Below are positions 54,317 to 63,497 of a DNA stretch of 64,000 nt, piece by piece. The notes under the pieces are model-generated. The model was not told where the DNA came from and made no database searches. It worked only from the letters and a program-made list of their open reading frames with translations. The number at the start of each line of letters is the position of its first letter. The stretch's first letter is position 1. Position numbers and translations under genes: made by a program. The stretch is from NCBI RefSeq assembly GCF_003046175.1, contig NZ_PZZM01000001.1:2373001-2437000 (forward strand), read 5' to 3'. This DNA comes from Bosea sp. 124. Lineage in GTDB: Bacteria; Pseudomonadota; Alphaproteobacteria; Rhizobiales; Beijerinckiaceae.

Positions 54317-57300
54317 GTGAACATCAACTTCTCCGCCTGGTCGATCCGCAAGCCGGTTCCGGCGATCCTGCTCTTCGTCGTGCTCTGCGTGCTCGGACTG
54401 CTGTCCTTCTCGAAGCTGCCTGTGACGCGCTTCCCGAATATCGACGTGCCGCTGGTCTCGGTGACGATCACCCAGTCCGGCGCGGCGCCCTCCGAACTCG
54501 AAAGCCAGGTCTCGAAGCGGGTCGAGGACGCGGTCGCCAACATCACCGGCGTCAAGCATGTGATGTCGACGCTGACCGACGGCTCCTCGGCGACGGTGAT
54601 CGAGTTCCGGCTCGAAACCAACACAGACCGTGCCGTCAACGACGTCAAGGACGCGATCGCCAAGATCCGGGCCGATCTGCCGCGGACCATCGACGAGCCG
54701 GTGATCCAGCGCATCGATGTCGAGGGTCAGTCGATCCTGACCTATGGCGCCTCCTCGACCGGCATGACGTTGGAGCAGCTCTCCTGGCATGTCGACGACG
54801 TCGTCGCGCGCGAATTACAGGGGCTGAAGGGCGTCGGCCGGGTCGAGCGCTATGGCGGCGTCGACCGCGAGATCCGGATCTCGCTCGATCCCGACCGTTT
54901 GCTGGCGCTCGGCACCACGGCGGGCGAGGTCAACCGCCAGATCCGCGCGACCAATGTCGATCTCGCCGGCGGGCGCGGCGAGGTCGGTGGCCAGGAGCAG
55001 GCGATCCGCACGCTGGCGGGCGCGCGCACGGTTGCCGAGCTGGCCGAGACCAAGATCATGCTGACCGGCGGGCGCGAGGTCCGGCTGAAGGAGCTCGGTC
55101 GCGTCGAGGATTCGAATTCGGAGCCGCGCGCCTTCGGCCGGCTCGACAAGAGCCCGGTCGTTTCCTTCGCCGTGTTCCGCTCGAAGGGGTCGAGCGAGCT
55201 CTCGGTCAAGGACGTCGTCGCGGCGCGCCTCGCCGATCTGAACAAGCGCTACCCCGACATCACGCTGAAGCCGATCGACGACGCGGTCGCCTATACCCAT
55301 GGCAACTACAAGGCGGCGATGGAGACGCTGCTGGAGGGTGCTGCGCTCGCCGTCATCGTGGTCTTCCTGTTCCTGAGGAACTGGCGGGCGACGCTGATCA
55401 CCGCCATCGCGCTTCCGCTGTCGGCCATCCCGACCTTCTGGGCGATGGAGCTGATGGGCTTCTCGCTCAACCTCGTCAGCCTGCTCGGCATCACGCTGGT
55501 CACCGGCATCCTGGTCGACGACGCCATCGTCGAGATCGAAAACATCGTCCGGCACATGAAGATGGGCAAGTCGCCCTATCGCGCCGCGATGGAGGCGGCC
55601 GACGAGATCGGGCTCGCGGTCATCGCGATCACGCTGACCATCGTCGCGATCTTCGCGCCGGTCTCGTTCATGGGCGGCGTCGCCGGGCAGTATTTCCGCC
55701 AGTTCGGCCTGACGGTGGCGGTCGCCGTGCTGTTCTCGCTCCTGGTCGCGCGCCTGATCACGCCGATGATGGCGGCCTATCTGATGAAGCCCGTCGACCA
55801 TGCCGATCCGAAGGACGGTGTCGTCATGCGCGGCTATATCGGGCTGCTGAAGGCGACCACCGCCTCGCGCCGCATTCCGCTGCTGCCGCGCTTCGACGGG
55901 ACCGGGCGCTGGCGCTCCGTGCCTTTCAACATGTCGTATCTGACGCTGGTGCTGGGTTTCGCTTTCCTCTGGGGCTCGATCCACGCCACGGCGCTGCTGC
56001 CGACCGGCTTCATCCCGGACGAGGACACCTCGCGCGTGGTGGCCTCGGTCGAGCTGCCGCCGGGCTCGACGCTGGAAGATACCCGCATCACCACCGACAA
56101 GCTGGTCGATGCTCTGAAGACGATTCCCGAGGTGACCAACGTCTTCGTGCTCGGCGGCGCCTCGCCGACCGGCCAGCGCGAGGTGCGGCGCGCCGCCGTC
56201 ACGATCCTGCTCAAGCCGAAGGCGGAGCGCGAGGCGCGCCAGAAGGACCTCAAGGTCGTCATCGCCGACAAGCTCGCCAGCGTGCCGGATGTGCGCGCCT
56301 GGTATGTCAACGAGCGCGGCGAGCGCGAGATGGCCTTCTCGATCCTGTCGAAGGACGGGGCGGCGCTGGACGAGGCCGTGGCCCGGATCGAGGGCCGGAT
56401 GCGCAAGGTCGAGGGCTATCTCAATGTCGCGACCTCGGGCTCGCTGTCGCGGCCGGAGCTGACCGTCCGGCCGAAGCTCGAGGCGGCGGCCAGTCTCGGG
56501 GTGACGCCGGAGGCGATCTCGGAGGCCGTGCGCGTCGCGACCATCGGCGATGTCGGCGCCAACCTCGCCAAGTTCAACGCCGGCGACAGGCTGGTTCCGA
56601 TCCGCGTCCAACTCGACGAGGCCGCCCGCGCCGATATCCGCAACATCGCGGCGCTGCGCGTCACCAACACGAACGGCGTCTCGGTCCCGCTGACGGCGGT
56701 CGCCGAGATCGGCTTCGGCGAAGGCCCGAGTTCGATCGACCGCTACGACCGCGTCCGCCGCGCCGCCATCGGTGCCGATCTGAAACGCGGCTTCGAACTC
56801 GGCACGGCGCAGGAGACTTTCAACCAGATCGTCAAGGAGGTCGGTTTGCCGCCGGGCGTCTGGATCGCCGCGACCGGCGATGCCGAGATCCAGGGCGAGG
56901 TCGTCGACGGCTTCGTTCAGGCGATGACGACCGGGCTGATGCTGGTCTTCGTCGTGCTGATCCTGCTGTTCGGTTCGGTCTTCCAGCCGATTACAATCCT
57001 GCTCTCGCTGCCGCTCTCCTTCGGCGGCGTGGTCATCGCGCTGCTCGCGACCGGCAATCCGGTCTCGATGCCGGTCTATATCGGCCTGCTGATGCTGATG
57101 GGCATCGTCACCAAGAACGCGATCATGCTGGTCGATTTCGCGGTCGAGGAGGAGGGCCGCGGCAAGGACCGCCGCACCGCTTTGCTCGAGGCCGGCCGCA
57201 AGCGGGCCAGGCCGATCGTGATGACGACCATCGCGATGGCGGCGGGCATGCTGCCCTCGGCCTATGGCGTCGGCGACGGCGGCGAGTTCCGCGCGCCCAT

Positions 57301-57547
57301 GGCGATCGCCGTTATCGGCGGGCTTTTGGTCTCGACCGTGCTCAGCCTTGTCTTCGTGCCGTCCTTCTATGCGGTGATGGACGATCTCTCGAAGGGGACG
57401 GGCTGGCTCTTCGGCCGCTTCTTCAGCAAGCCCGAAGATGAGAGCCTGTGGGAGACGATCCACGCGCATGACGGCGAGCCGACGCCGGGCGAGGCAAGCG
57501 CCAGGGCGATGAGCAAGCTCCCGCCGCCGCGGCTGGCGGCGGAGTGA
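54317..57547 (+). CDS. RND efflux permease (AcrB/MexF type)
   Basis: A 1076-residue inner-membrane pump with the twelve-helix RND architecture and two large periplasmic loops. N-terminal NINFSAWSIRKPVPAILLFVVLCVL, FPNIDVPLVSVTITQSGAAPSELESQVSKRVE, the proton-relay block GITLVTGILVDDAIVEIENIVRHMK in TM4 and the C-terminal MGIVTKNAIMLVDFAVEE. Start GTG 54317, GGGAG eight bases upstream. The adaptor ends 15 bases before, so both are coexpressed. An outer-membrane channel gene is not in the window. Confidence 0.95.
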   Translation: MNINFSAWSIRKPVPAILLFVVLCVLGLLSFSKLPVTRFPNIDVPLVSVTITQSGAAPSELESQVSKRVEDAVANITGVKHVMSTLTDGSSATVIEFRLETNTDRAVNDVKDAIAKIRADLPRTIDEPVIQRIDVEGQSILTYGASSTGMTLEQLSWHVDDVVARELQGLKGVGRVERYGGVDREIRISLDPDRLLALGTTAGEVNRQIRATNVDLAGGRGEVGGQEQAIRTLAGARTVAELAETKIMLTGGREVRLKELGRVEDSNSEPRAFGRLDKSPVVSFAVFRSKGSSELSVKDVVAARLADLNKRYPDITLKPIDDAVAYTHGNYKAAMETLLEGAALAVIVVFLFLRNWRATLITAIALPLSAIPTFWAMELMGFSLNLVSLLGITLVTGILVDDAIVEIENIVRHMKMGKSPYRAAMEAADEIGLAVIAITLTIVAIFAPVSFMGGVAGQYFRQFGLTVAVAVLFSLLVARLITPMMAAYLMKPVDHADPKDGVVMRGYIGLLKATTASRRIPLLPRFDGTGRWRSVPFNMSYLTLVLGFAFLWGSIHATALLPTGFIPDEDTSRVVASVELPPGSTLEDTRITTDKLVDALKTIPEVTNVFVLGGASPTGQREVRRAAVTILLKPKAEREARQKDLKVVIADKLASVPDVRAWYVNERGEREMAFSILSKDGAALDEAVARIEGRMRKVEGYLNVATSGSLSRPELTVRPKLEAAASLGVTPEAISEAVRVATIGDVGANLAKFNAGDRLVPIRVQLDEAARADIRNIAALRVTNTNGVSVPLTAVAEIGFGEGPSSIDRYDRVRRAAIGADLKRGFELGTAQETFNQIVKEVGLPPGVWIAATGDAEIQGEVVDGFVQAMTTGLMLVFVVLILLFGSVFQPITILLSLPLSFGGVVIALLATGNPVSMPVYIGLLMLMGIVTKNAIMLVDFAVEEEGRGKDRRTALLEAGRKRARPIVMTTIAMAAGMLPSAYGVGDGGEFRAPMAIAVIGGLLVSTVLSLVFVPSFYAVMDDLSKGTGWLFGRFFSKPEDESLWETIHAHDGEPTPGEASARAMSKLPPPRLAAE

Positions 57548-58088
57548 TCAGGAACGAGTGCCGCCTCGATTGGGAATGGCGGGCATTCTCAGATCGGTTC
57601 CAGCTCCAACGGCGCCACGCGCTCTTCCTCCCATTCATGGGGCAAGCATACGATGGCGGCGCGATCGTCTGCGAGGACCAGTTGTCCGAGCGTGCCGATC
57701 GCGTCGTCGAATCGGACGGGCATGGAGCATTCCGCTGCTCGACCGCTCTATTTTCGGGGCTCTCTAGTGGCCGGGGATAAGCTGGGGTCGGCGAAGAACC
57801 TTATCTGCGAGACCGCCGCGGTCTCGTGATCGTGCCGGCCATCCTGCCCTCGCCCGACGGCGAAATCGGCGTTATTCCGCTGCCAGACGGCGTTGGCGGC
57901 GGCCGCTCGCGGCGGCTCAGGATTCCGCTTCGCAATGCGATGATCCGGGCGACAACGCCTGGACGCTCCGGGTGGCGATCCGGAGCGCGCCCCATGAGAC
58001 CGGGCCGCGCGCGTCGGCTTGATGAAACTGTCACATACTGGACCTACGGCTGCCACGATCCGCCCGAGTGCTTTCACCGGAGAATGAC
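57548..58088. other. Gap between RND permease and alkaline phosphatase
   Basis: A 541-base interval. A 19-base odd palindrome (CGAGACCGC-C-GCGGTCTCG) lies at 57808-57826. A 44-codon frame on the minus strand, 57589-57723 (MPVRFDDAIGTLGQL...EEERVAPLELEPI), is the best candidate small gene but has only a distant GGAA upstream. CTGTCAC at 58028-58034 resembles half of a Pho box; the second half is absent. Nothing else is recognised. Confidence 0.45.
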
Positions 58089-59831
58089 ATGCGCGCACAT
58101 TACTGGCTGGCTACGGCCCTGACCGCTGGCCTCCTGGGAAGCCCGGCGACGGCCCAGACGATCTACCCGATCGACCGAGCCGAGATTCTCGAAGGCTCGC
58201 GCTTCGACTTCAAGGTCGAGTTCCCGAACGCGCCGACCTCAGCCGAGGTCAATGTGACCATCAACGGCAAGCCGGCCGCCGAGATCCTCGGCCGGGCCAC
58301 GACTTTCATGCAGAGCGAGGAAGGCCAGAAACATTCGGCGATGTGGCTGCGCGGCGCGGCGCTGCCCGCCGGCAAGTACGTCGTCGAGGCGACGCAAGGG
58401 GCAAACAAGGCGACGGTCAACTGGGACGTGTTCGCGACCGCGACCCCGCGCCGCGCCAAGAACGTCATCCTGTTCATCGGCGACGGCATGACAGTGGCCA
58501 ACCGCACGGCCGCGCGCATCCTTTCCAAGGGCTGGAAGGAGGGCAAGTATGACGGTGAGCTCGCCATGGACGACATGTCCAACATGGCGCTGATCTCGAC
58601 CTCGGGCACCGACTCGATCGTCACCGACAGCGCCAATGCGGCGCATGCCTACACCACCGGCCACAAATCCTGCGTCAACGCTCTCGGCGTGTATTGCGCC
58701 AAGAACGCCCTGACGCTCGACCATCCCAAGGTCGAGACCATCGCGGAGCTGGTCAAGCGCCGTACCGGCATGGCGGTCGGCGTCGTGACCAATTCCGAGA
58801 TCGAGGACGCCACCCCGGCCTCGATGGTGGCCCATACCCGCCGCCGCTCCGACTTCAACGACATCGTCACGATGTTCTTCGACGTGAAGCCCGACGTGAT
58901 CATGGGCGGCGGCTCGCCGAACTTCCTTTCCAAAACGACGCCGGGCTCGAAGCGCACCGACGAGCAGGACTACATCGCCAAGTTCAAGGAGGCCGGCTAC
59001 ACGCTCGCCACCACCAAGACCGAGATGAACGCGGCGGTCGCTGCCGGCTCCAGGAAGCTGCTCGGCCTCTACAACACCGGCAATATCGACGGCGCCTTCG
59101 ACCTGCGCCTGGCCAGGAAGGGCACCGTCTCCCGCTTCCCCGACCAGCCCGACGTCGTCGAGCAGACCAAGGCCGCGCTCGAGATGCTCAAGGGCAACGG
59201 GGAGGGATTCCTCCTGATGGTCGAGTCGGCCCGCATCGACAAATACAGCCACTCGCTCGACTGGGAGCGCTCTGTCTTCGACACGATCATGCTCGACAAC
59301 GCCGTCAAGGTCGCGAAGGATTTCGCCGGCGACCGCAACGACACGCTGATCATCGTCGTGCCGGACCACGCCCATCCGATGTCGATCATCGGCACCTATG
59401 ACGACAGCCGCCCGGGCCAACTCCTGCGCGACAAGCTCGGCGTCTACAACGAATCGCTGCCGCCGAACTACGGCCCGCTCGACGCCGAGGGCTACCCGAC
59501 CAATGTCGATACCTCGCGTCGCCTCGCCGTGGTCTATGGCAGCTATCCCGACACCTGCGACACCGGCCGGCCTGACATGACCGGCGAGCGCGTGCCGGCC
59601 GTCAAGGGCCCCGATGGCAAGACCAACATCGCCAACGAAAAGGACTGCACCGGCACCGTCGTTGCGCGGAAAGCCGGCAACCTGCCCTTCGAAGCCAATA
59701 GCGGCGTCCATGCCGCCGACGACGTCATCCTGACGGCGATGGGCCCGGGCGCCGAGCGCTTCCGCGGCCACAAGCCGAACACCTTCGTCTTCCGCGTGAT
59801 GACGGAAGCGCTGGCGCTCGGCGGCAAGTGA
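58089..59831 (+). CDS. Alkaline phosphatase (PhoA-type superfamily)
   Basis: A 580-residue periplasmic phosphomonoesterase. Signal peptide MRAHYWLATALTAGLLGSPATA. An N-terminal beta domain precedes the alkaline phosphatase core: NVILFIGDGMTVANRTAARIL (metal Asp), SGTDSIVTDSANAAHAYTTGHK with nucleophile Ser, the metal ligands EIEDATPASMVAHTRRR, and VPDHAHPM with ligating Asp/His. ATG 58089 is chosen as it opens the signal peptide; GGAGA is upstream. The three following genes are close behind (28 bases). Confidence 0.9.
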   Translation: MRAHYWLATALTAGLLGSPATAQTIYPIDRAEILEGSRFDFKVEFPNAPTSAEVNVTINGKPAAEILGRATTFMQSEEGQKHSAMWLRGAALPAGKYVVEATQGANKATVNWDVFATATPRRAKNVILFIGDGMTVANRTAARILSKGWKEGKYDGELAMDDMSNMALISTSGTDSIVTDSANAAHAYTTGHKSCVNALGVYCAKNALTLDHPKVETIAELVKRRTGMAVGVVTNSEIEDATPASMVAHTRRRSDFNDIVTMFFDVKPDVIMGGGSPNFLSKTTPGSKRTDEQDYIAKFKEAGYTLATTKTEMNAAVAAGSRKLLGLYNTGNIDGAFDLRLARKGTVSRFPDQPDVVEQTKAALEMLKGNGEGFLLMVESARIDKYSHSLDWERSVFDTIMLDNAVKVAKDFAGDRNDTLIIVVPDHAHPMSIIGTYDDSRPGQLLRDKLGVYNESLPPNYGPLDAEGYPTNVDTSRRLAVVYGSYPDTCDTGRPDMTGERVPAVKGPDGKTNIANEKDCTGTVVARKAGNLPFEANSGVHAADDVILTAMGPGAERFRGHKPNTFVFRVMTEALALGGK

Positions 59832-59859
59832 GCCGATGATCGGGGGAATGGAGGCACCG

Positions 59860-60324
59860 ATGCGCCAGTGCGCCCCCGCTCCGACCTTGACCCGCCGCGA
59901 GACCATGCTGGCTCTCGCGGCGGCGCTCCTCCCCGGCGACGCTCTGGCGGCCGGGATGGAGACCCTCCGCTTCGATGGCCTGTACAAATCCTTCGGCGTG
60001 CTCGGCTTCGAATTCTCCGACCATGTCACGGGCCTGCGTGGCAAGGATGTGCGCATGGTCGGCTACATGGCGCCGCCGCTGAAGCCCGAAAGCCATTTCT
60101 TCGTGCTGACGCGGGAACCGCTGGCGATCTGCCCGTTCTGCCAGTCCGATGCGGACTGGCCCGTCGACATCGTCGTCGTCACGATGAAGCAGGAGACACC
60201 GCTCGTCTCCGCCGGCCGCAAGGTCCTCGTCAGCGGCCGTCTCGAGATCGGTTCGGCGACGGATGCGGCGACGGGCTTCGTCAGCCAGATCCGGATCGTG
60301 GATGCCGGCTTCACCCTTGCCTGA
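59860..60324 (+). CDS. Small exported protein, DUF3299-like, partner of ABC pair
   Basis: A 154-residue periplasmic protein. The signal has T-R-R-E-T-M-L-A-L (twin-arginine type), cleaved near ALA-AG. The mature part is one beta-rich domain: LYKSFGVLGFEFSDHVTGLRGKDVRMVGYMAPPL, then FFVLTREPLAICPFCQSDADWPVDIVVVTM. The pattern 'G-K-x-V-x-x-x-GYM-x-P-L ... C-x-x-C' resembles DUF3299, so a metal site is plausible through C-P-F-C. GGAGG five bases before ATG 59860 decides the start. Confidence 0.65.
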   Translation: MRQCAPAPTLTRRETMLALAAALLPGDALAAGMETLRFDGLYKSFGVLGFEFSDHVTGLRGKDVRMVGYMAPPLKPESHFFVLTREPLAICPFCQSDADWPVDIVVVTMKQETPLVSAGRKVLVSGRLEIGSATDAATGFVSQIRIVDAGFTLA

Positions 60325-61015
60325 GGTGCGGGCGCTGCCCCTCCATCTGAGCGGCCTCACGCTCGATCACAGGGATGGCAGCGCCAGGCCGTTCCGGGTT
60401 CTCGATCTTCCCGCCTTGACGCTCCAACCCGGCGCGACGCTCGGCGTCGGAGGGCCTTCCGGCTGTGGCAAGAGTTCGCTGCTGCATCTCGTCGCCGGCC
60501 TGCTGAAGCCGACAAGCGGCACGGTGGCATGGGGCGACCTCGTCGTCTCCGCCCTGAGCGAAGGCGAGCGCGACCGCTGGCGCCGTGGCACGGTCGGCTT
60601 CGTCTTCCAGGATTTCCATCTCGTGCCCGAACTCGATGTCGCGGCGAATATCGCGCTGCCGGCGAGCTTTTCCTCCTGGCGGTTGAGCCCCGGGCAGAAG
60701 CGGCGCGCGCTCGAACTGGCCGAGCAAATGGGGCTGAGCGATCCGCGCCGGCGCGCCGCCGTGCTGTCGCGCGGCGAGCAGCAGCGCGTCGCGATCGCGC
60801 GTGCCCTGTTCAACGAACCCTGCCTGATCCTCGCCGACGAGCCGACGGCCAGTCTCGGCGTCGACCACGCCGGTGCGGTGGGCGACCTGCTGCTGGATGC
60901 GGCGGCGCGGAGCGGGGCGACGCTGATCTGCGCCTCGCATGATGGCGGCCTGCTCGGACGCATGGCGCAGCGGCTCGACCTTGGCCCCATGCAGGCGAAG
61001 CAGGCCGCGGCATGA
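60302..61015 (+). CDS. ABC transporter ATP-binding protein (LolD/MacB type)
   Basis: A 237-residue ATPase. Walker A GPSGCGKSS, Q-loop FVFQDFHLVPELDVAANIALP, the signature LSRGEQQR (a variant of LSGGQQQR), Walker B LILADEPTASL and H-loop ASHDGGLL. This FtsX-coupled class transports envelope components or performs mechanotransmission. ATG 60302 overlaps the upstream gene by 23 bases; GTG 60326 is an alternative. Its stop overlaps the permease ATG. Confidence 0.88.
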   Translation: MPASPLPEVRALPLHLSGLTLDHRDGSARPFRVLDLPALTLQPGATLGVGGPSGCGKSSLLHLVAGLLKPTSGTVAWGDLVVSALSEGERDRWRRGTVGFVFQDFHLVPELDVAANIALPASFSSWRLSPGQKRRALELAEQMGLSDPRRRAAVLSRGEQQRVAIARALFNEPCLILADEPTASLGVDHAGAVGDLLLDAAARSGATLICASHDGGLLGRMAQRLDLGPMQAKQAAA

Positions 61016-62310
61016 ACCCCTTTCCCATGGTCCTGGCCGATCTGCGGGCGCTGCGCTGGACGGCGCCGGCGATCGTGCTGCTGGTGGCGCTGGCGATCGC
61101 CACCGGCGTCGCGATCGGCGCGCAGGAGCGCGCGCTGCGCCTGGGCTCGGCCAGGGCCGCCGATGATTTCGACCTGCTCATCGGCGCGCCTGGCAGCCAG
61201 ACGCAATTGCTGATGTCGGCGACCTATCTGCAGGCGGAGGCCCTGCCATTGGTTGAAGGCCGGCTGCTGCAGGCACTGGCGCAGGACCAGCGCGTCGCCG
61301 ATTTTGCGCCGATCGCTTTCGGCGACATCAGCCGGGGTTATCCGATCGTCGGTACGACGGCCGGGTTCGCCGGCCGCTGGGGCCGCATCGCGCCGACGCA
61401 GGGGCGACTGTTCGAGGACGAAGGCGAGGCCGTCGTCGGCGCCGATGTGAACTATCGCCTCGGCGAGACGATCACGCCCTCGCACGGCCATGCGGGCGAT
61501 CATCATCCGGGCGAGGAGAACGAGGACGAGGCCGGCCATCGTCATGAGGGGCATGGCTTCAAGGTCGTCGGGCGGCTGCCGAAGCTCGGCTCGCCCTGGG
61601 ACCGGGCGATCCTCGTGCCGGTGGAGAGTGTGTGGGAGATCCACGGTCTCGGCAACGGCCATGCTTCTGCAGAGCCGGGAAGCGACTCGCCGTTCTGGCG
61701 GGCCGGATCGGGACGGGGCGAGGGGCGGCCCGCCAGGGAGGCCGGGATCGGTGCGCCTTTCGATGGCAAGCGCGTGCCGGGCGTGCCGGCGATCGTGGTG
61801 AAGCCGAAGAGCGTCGCCGGCGCCTATGCCCTGCGGGCGCAGTACCGGCAGGGTGGCACGATGGCCTTCTTCCCGGCCGAGATTCTCGTCTCGCTCTACG
61901 GCGCGCTCGGCGACATGCGTGACATCCTCGTCGTCGCGTCGGCGACGAACACGGTGCTGATCCTCGCCAGCGTCATCCTGCTCCTGATCGCCGTGAACGG
62001 CCTGCGCCGGCGCCGCTACGCCACCTTGAGAGCGCTCGGCGCACCGCGATCCTATGTGCTGCTGGTGACCTGGCTCGGAATGGCGGCGCTTATCGCCGTC
62101 GGCTGCGTCGCGGGTCTTGTGCTCGGCGTCGCCGCGACCCGGGCCGTGTCCGGCATCGTCGCGGCCCGAACCGGGCTTGAGCTCAGCCCTGGCATCGGGC
62201 CGGGCGAGTTCGCGCAGGCCGCGCTGCTCTGTCTCATCGGCAGCATCCTCGCTTTGTGTCCGGCGATCATCAGCTATCGCAGTCCCGTCATGACGGGACT
62301 GCGCTCCTGA
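61012..62310 (+). CDS. FtsX-like ABC permease with His-rich periplasmic insert
   Basis: A 432-residue membrane protein with an FtsX/MacB layout: one helix near 17-37 (APAIVLLVALAIATGVAIGA), a large periplasmic domain, then three C-terminal helices (ILVVASATNTVLILASVILLLI, YVLLVTWLGMAALIAVGCVAG, AALLCLIGSILALCPAII). The periplasmic domain contains a His/Glu-rich insert near 155-182 (SHGHAGDHHPGEENEDEAG, HRHEGHG), likely a metal-binding loop. The ATG overlaps the ATPase stop (ATGA), so both are coupled. The substrate is unknown; by analogy with zinc-regulated ABC/DUF3299 clusters, metal homeostasis is the best guess. Confidence 0.87.
   Translation: MNPFPMVLADLRALRWTAPAIVLLVALAIATGVAIGAQERALRLGSARAADDFDLLIGAPGSQTQLLMSATYLQAEALPLVEGRLLQALAQDQRVADFAPIAFGDISRGYPIVGTTAGFAGRWGRIAPTQGRLFEDEGEAVVGADVNYRLGETITPSHGHAGDHHPGEENEDEAGHRHEGHGFKVVGRLPKLGSPWDRAILVPVESVWEIHGLGNGHASAEPGSDSPFWRAGSGRGEGRPAREAGIGAPFDGKRVPGVPAIVVKPKSVAGAYALRAQYRQGGTMAFFPAEILVSLYGALGDMRDILVVASATNTVLILASVILLLIAVNGLRRRRYATLRALGAPRSYVLLVTWLGMAALIAVGCVAGLVLGVAATRAVSGIVAARTGLELSPGIGPGEFAQAALLCLIGSILALCPAIISYRSPVMTGLRS
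62278..62303. repeat. Perfect 26-bp palindrome at the end of the permease gene
   Basis: CGCAGTCCCGTCA (62278-62290) followed by its exact inverse TGACGGGACTGCG. It encodes the last residues (YRSPVMTGL) and ends seven bases before the stop. It has no T-run after it, so it is either an RNA hairpin for 3' end processing or a protein-binding site. Confidence 0.8.
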
Positions 62311-62439
62311 GGGGCGGGAGCGGCGATATCGCGTTCAGACCGCGTCCCGATGCCTGCTCCGGGCACATCGAAGACATCTCGCACATCGACAAGGTGATGG
62401 CCGAGATCCGCCGTCCATCTGCACAGGGCGTCTTCCTCC

Positions 62440-63369
62440 CTACAAAGACGGCGAAATCGTCGGCGTGCTCCTGCCAGATGGCGCGGCCGGCTGCTGGTTG
62501 CGGCGGCTGAGCATCTCGCCGCGCGACTTGACGATCTGGGCGACGACGACGTCCTGGACGCTCTGGGTGGCGATGCGGCGCACGGCCTCGCGATCCACGG
62601 GCCGGGTGCCGTCGAGCTCGTTGATCTCGATGATCGCCTGGGCCAGCGCATCGACATCGGCCTTGCAGAAGATCATCGCGGCCTTGGCGACGACCTCGGC
62701 CTTCTCGTCGGTCGCCAGCATCGGGCTGCCCTCGCGGCCGATGCAGGTCAGCATGCGCGTCCGGATCAGGTCGCGGGTCTTTTCGAGCACCGACCGCTTC
62801 TCGGCCTTCGCCTGAATGTCGGCCTCGGACGGCCGGGCAGCGTTCTGGCCGGCGGACGGATTGACCGGACCGCGAATGCTCGCGCTCTGCCTGGCGCATG
62901 CGACGAGGGCGGGGAGCATCTCGCCGGTCGAGGTCAGGGCGAAGCTCAGGCGCTGGTCGTTGGCGACCAGCTCGAGATAGCGGCCATGGCGGAAGGCGTT
63001 GATCAGCTCCGAATCGCCCGGCATCGGAATCGCCAGGAGCGTCGGCGTCTTGACGTCCGCCGTGACATCGATCCTCGCACTGCGGTCGAAGACGAGCTGC
63101 AGGTTCAGCTTGCTGCCCGCCTTGAGCTTCCAGTTGGGGTGCGCGAAGCCGACCAGCCATTTCAGATCGGCCGTGATCGAGGTGAACATACGCGTGCCGT
63201 TCCGGTAGCCGGCGTTCACGGCGCAATGCGAAAAGGCGCCGGTCGCGTCACTGGTGAAGGCGCCGCCCTTCCAGTTGCCGACGACGATCTCGCCATAGGG
63301 ACCCGCCGCCTGCGCCGCGGGCGCCAGCAGCATCGTCAAAGCCAGAAGACATCCACGCACCCTGCTCAC
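62440..63369 (-). CDS. Secreted protein of unknown function
   Basis: A 309-residue exported protein with signal peptide VRGCLLALTMLLAPAAQA. The mature N-terminal domain is beta-rich (GPYGEIVVGNWKGGAFTSDATGAFSHCAVNAGYRNGTRM and MFTSITADLKWLVGF), with two cysteines, and the rest is helical with a Pro/Ser-rich linker near ~205. No enzyme motif. The start is GTG 63369 (GGCGGAAG directly before) or GTG 63360. Convergent with the ABC permease gene. The intervening 129 bases hold nothing recognised. Confidence 0.65.
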   Translation of the reverse strand: MSRVRGCLLALTMLLAPAAQAAGPYGEIVVGNWKGGAFTSDATGAFSHCAVNAGYRNGTRMFTSITADLKWLVGFAHPNWKLKAGSKLNLQLVFDRSARIDVTADVKTPTLLAIPMPGDSELINAFRHGRYLELVANDQRLSFALTSTGEMLPALVACARQSASIRGPVNPSAGQNAARPSEADIQAKAEKRSVLEKTRDLIRTRMLTCIGREGSPMLATDEKAEVVAKAAMIFCKADVDALAQAIIEINELDGTRPVDREAVRRIATQSVQDVVVAQIVKSRGEMLSRRNQQPAAPSGRSTPTISPSL

Positions 63370-63497
63370 CTTCCGCCGTTGCAGGCGCCAAGGATGAAGT
63401 CTGGCGCTCCGGATCGCAATCCCGCCGGGCACGAGGGGTCTGGAGCGCCGAAACGATCGCTGGCAGTCTGGCAAATCAGATGCAGAAGGAGGGTTCG

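Noticed and set aside
54815..57469. An 884-codon open frame antisense to the RND permease
   Set aside because: Same GC-rich artefact. The composition is Asp/Arg/Glu/Gly-rich and low complexity.
57589..57723. A 44-codon minus-strand ORF between the RND pump and alkaline phosphatase
   Set aside because: It starts with ATG and has plausible composition, but the ribosome site is weak. I left it in the description of the gap, not as a gene.
58028..58050. Pho box before alkaline phosphatase
   Set aside because: Only one half (CTGTCAC) fits the 11-base repeat; the second half does not.
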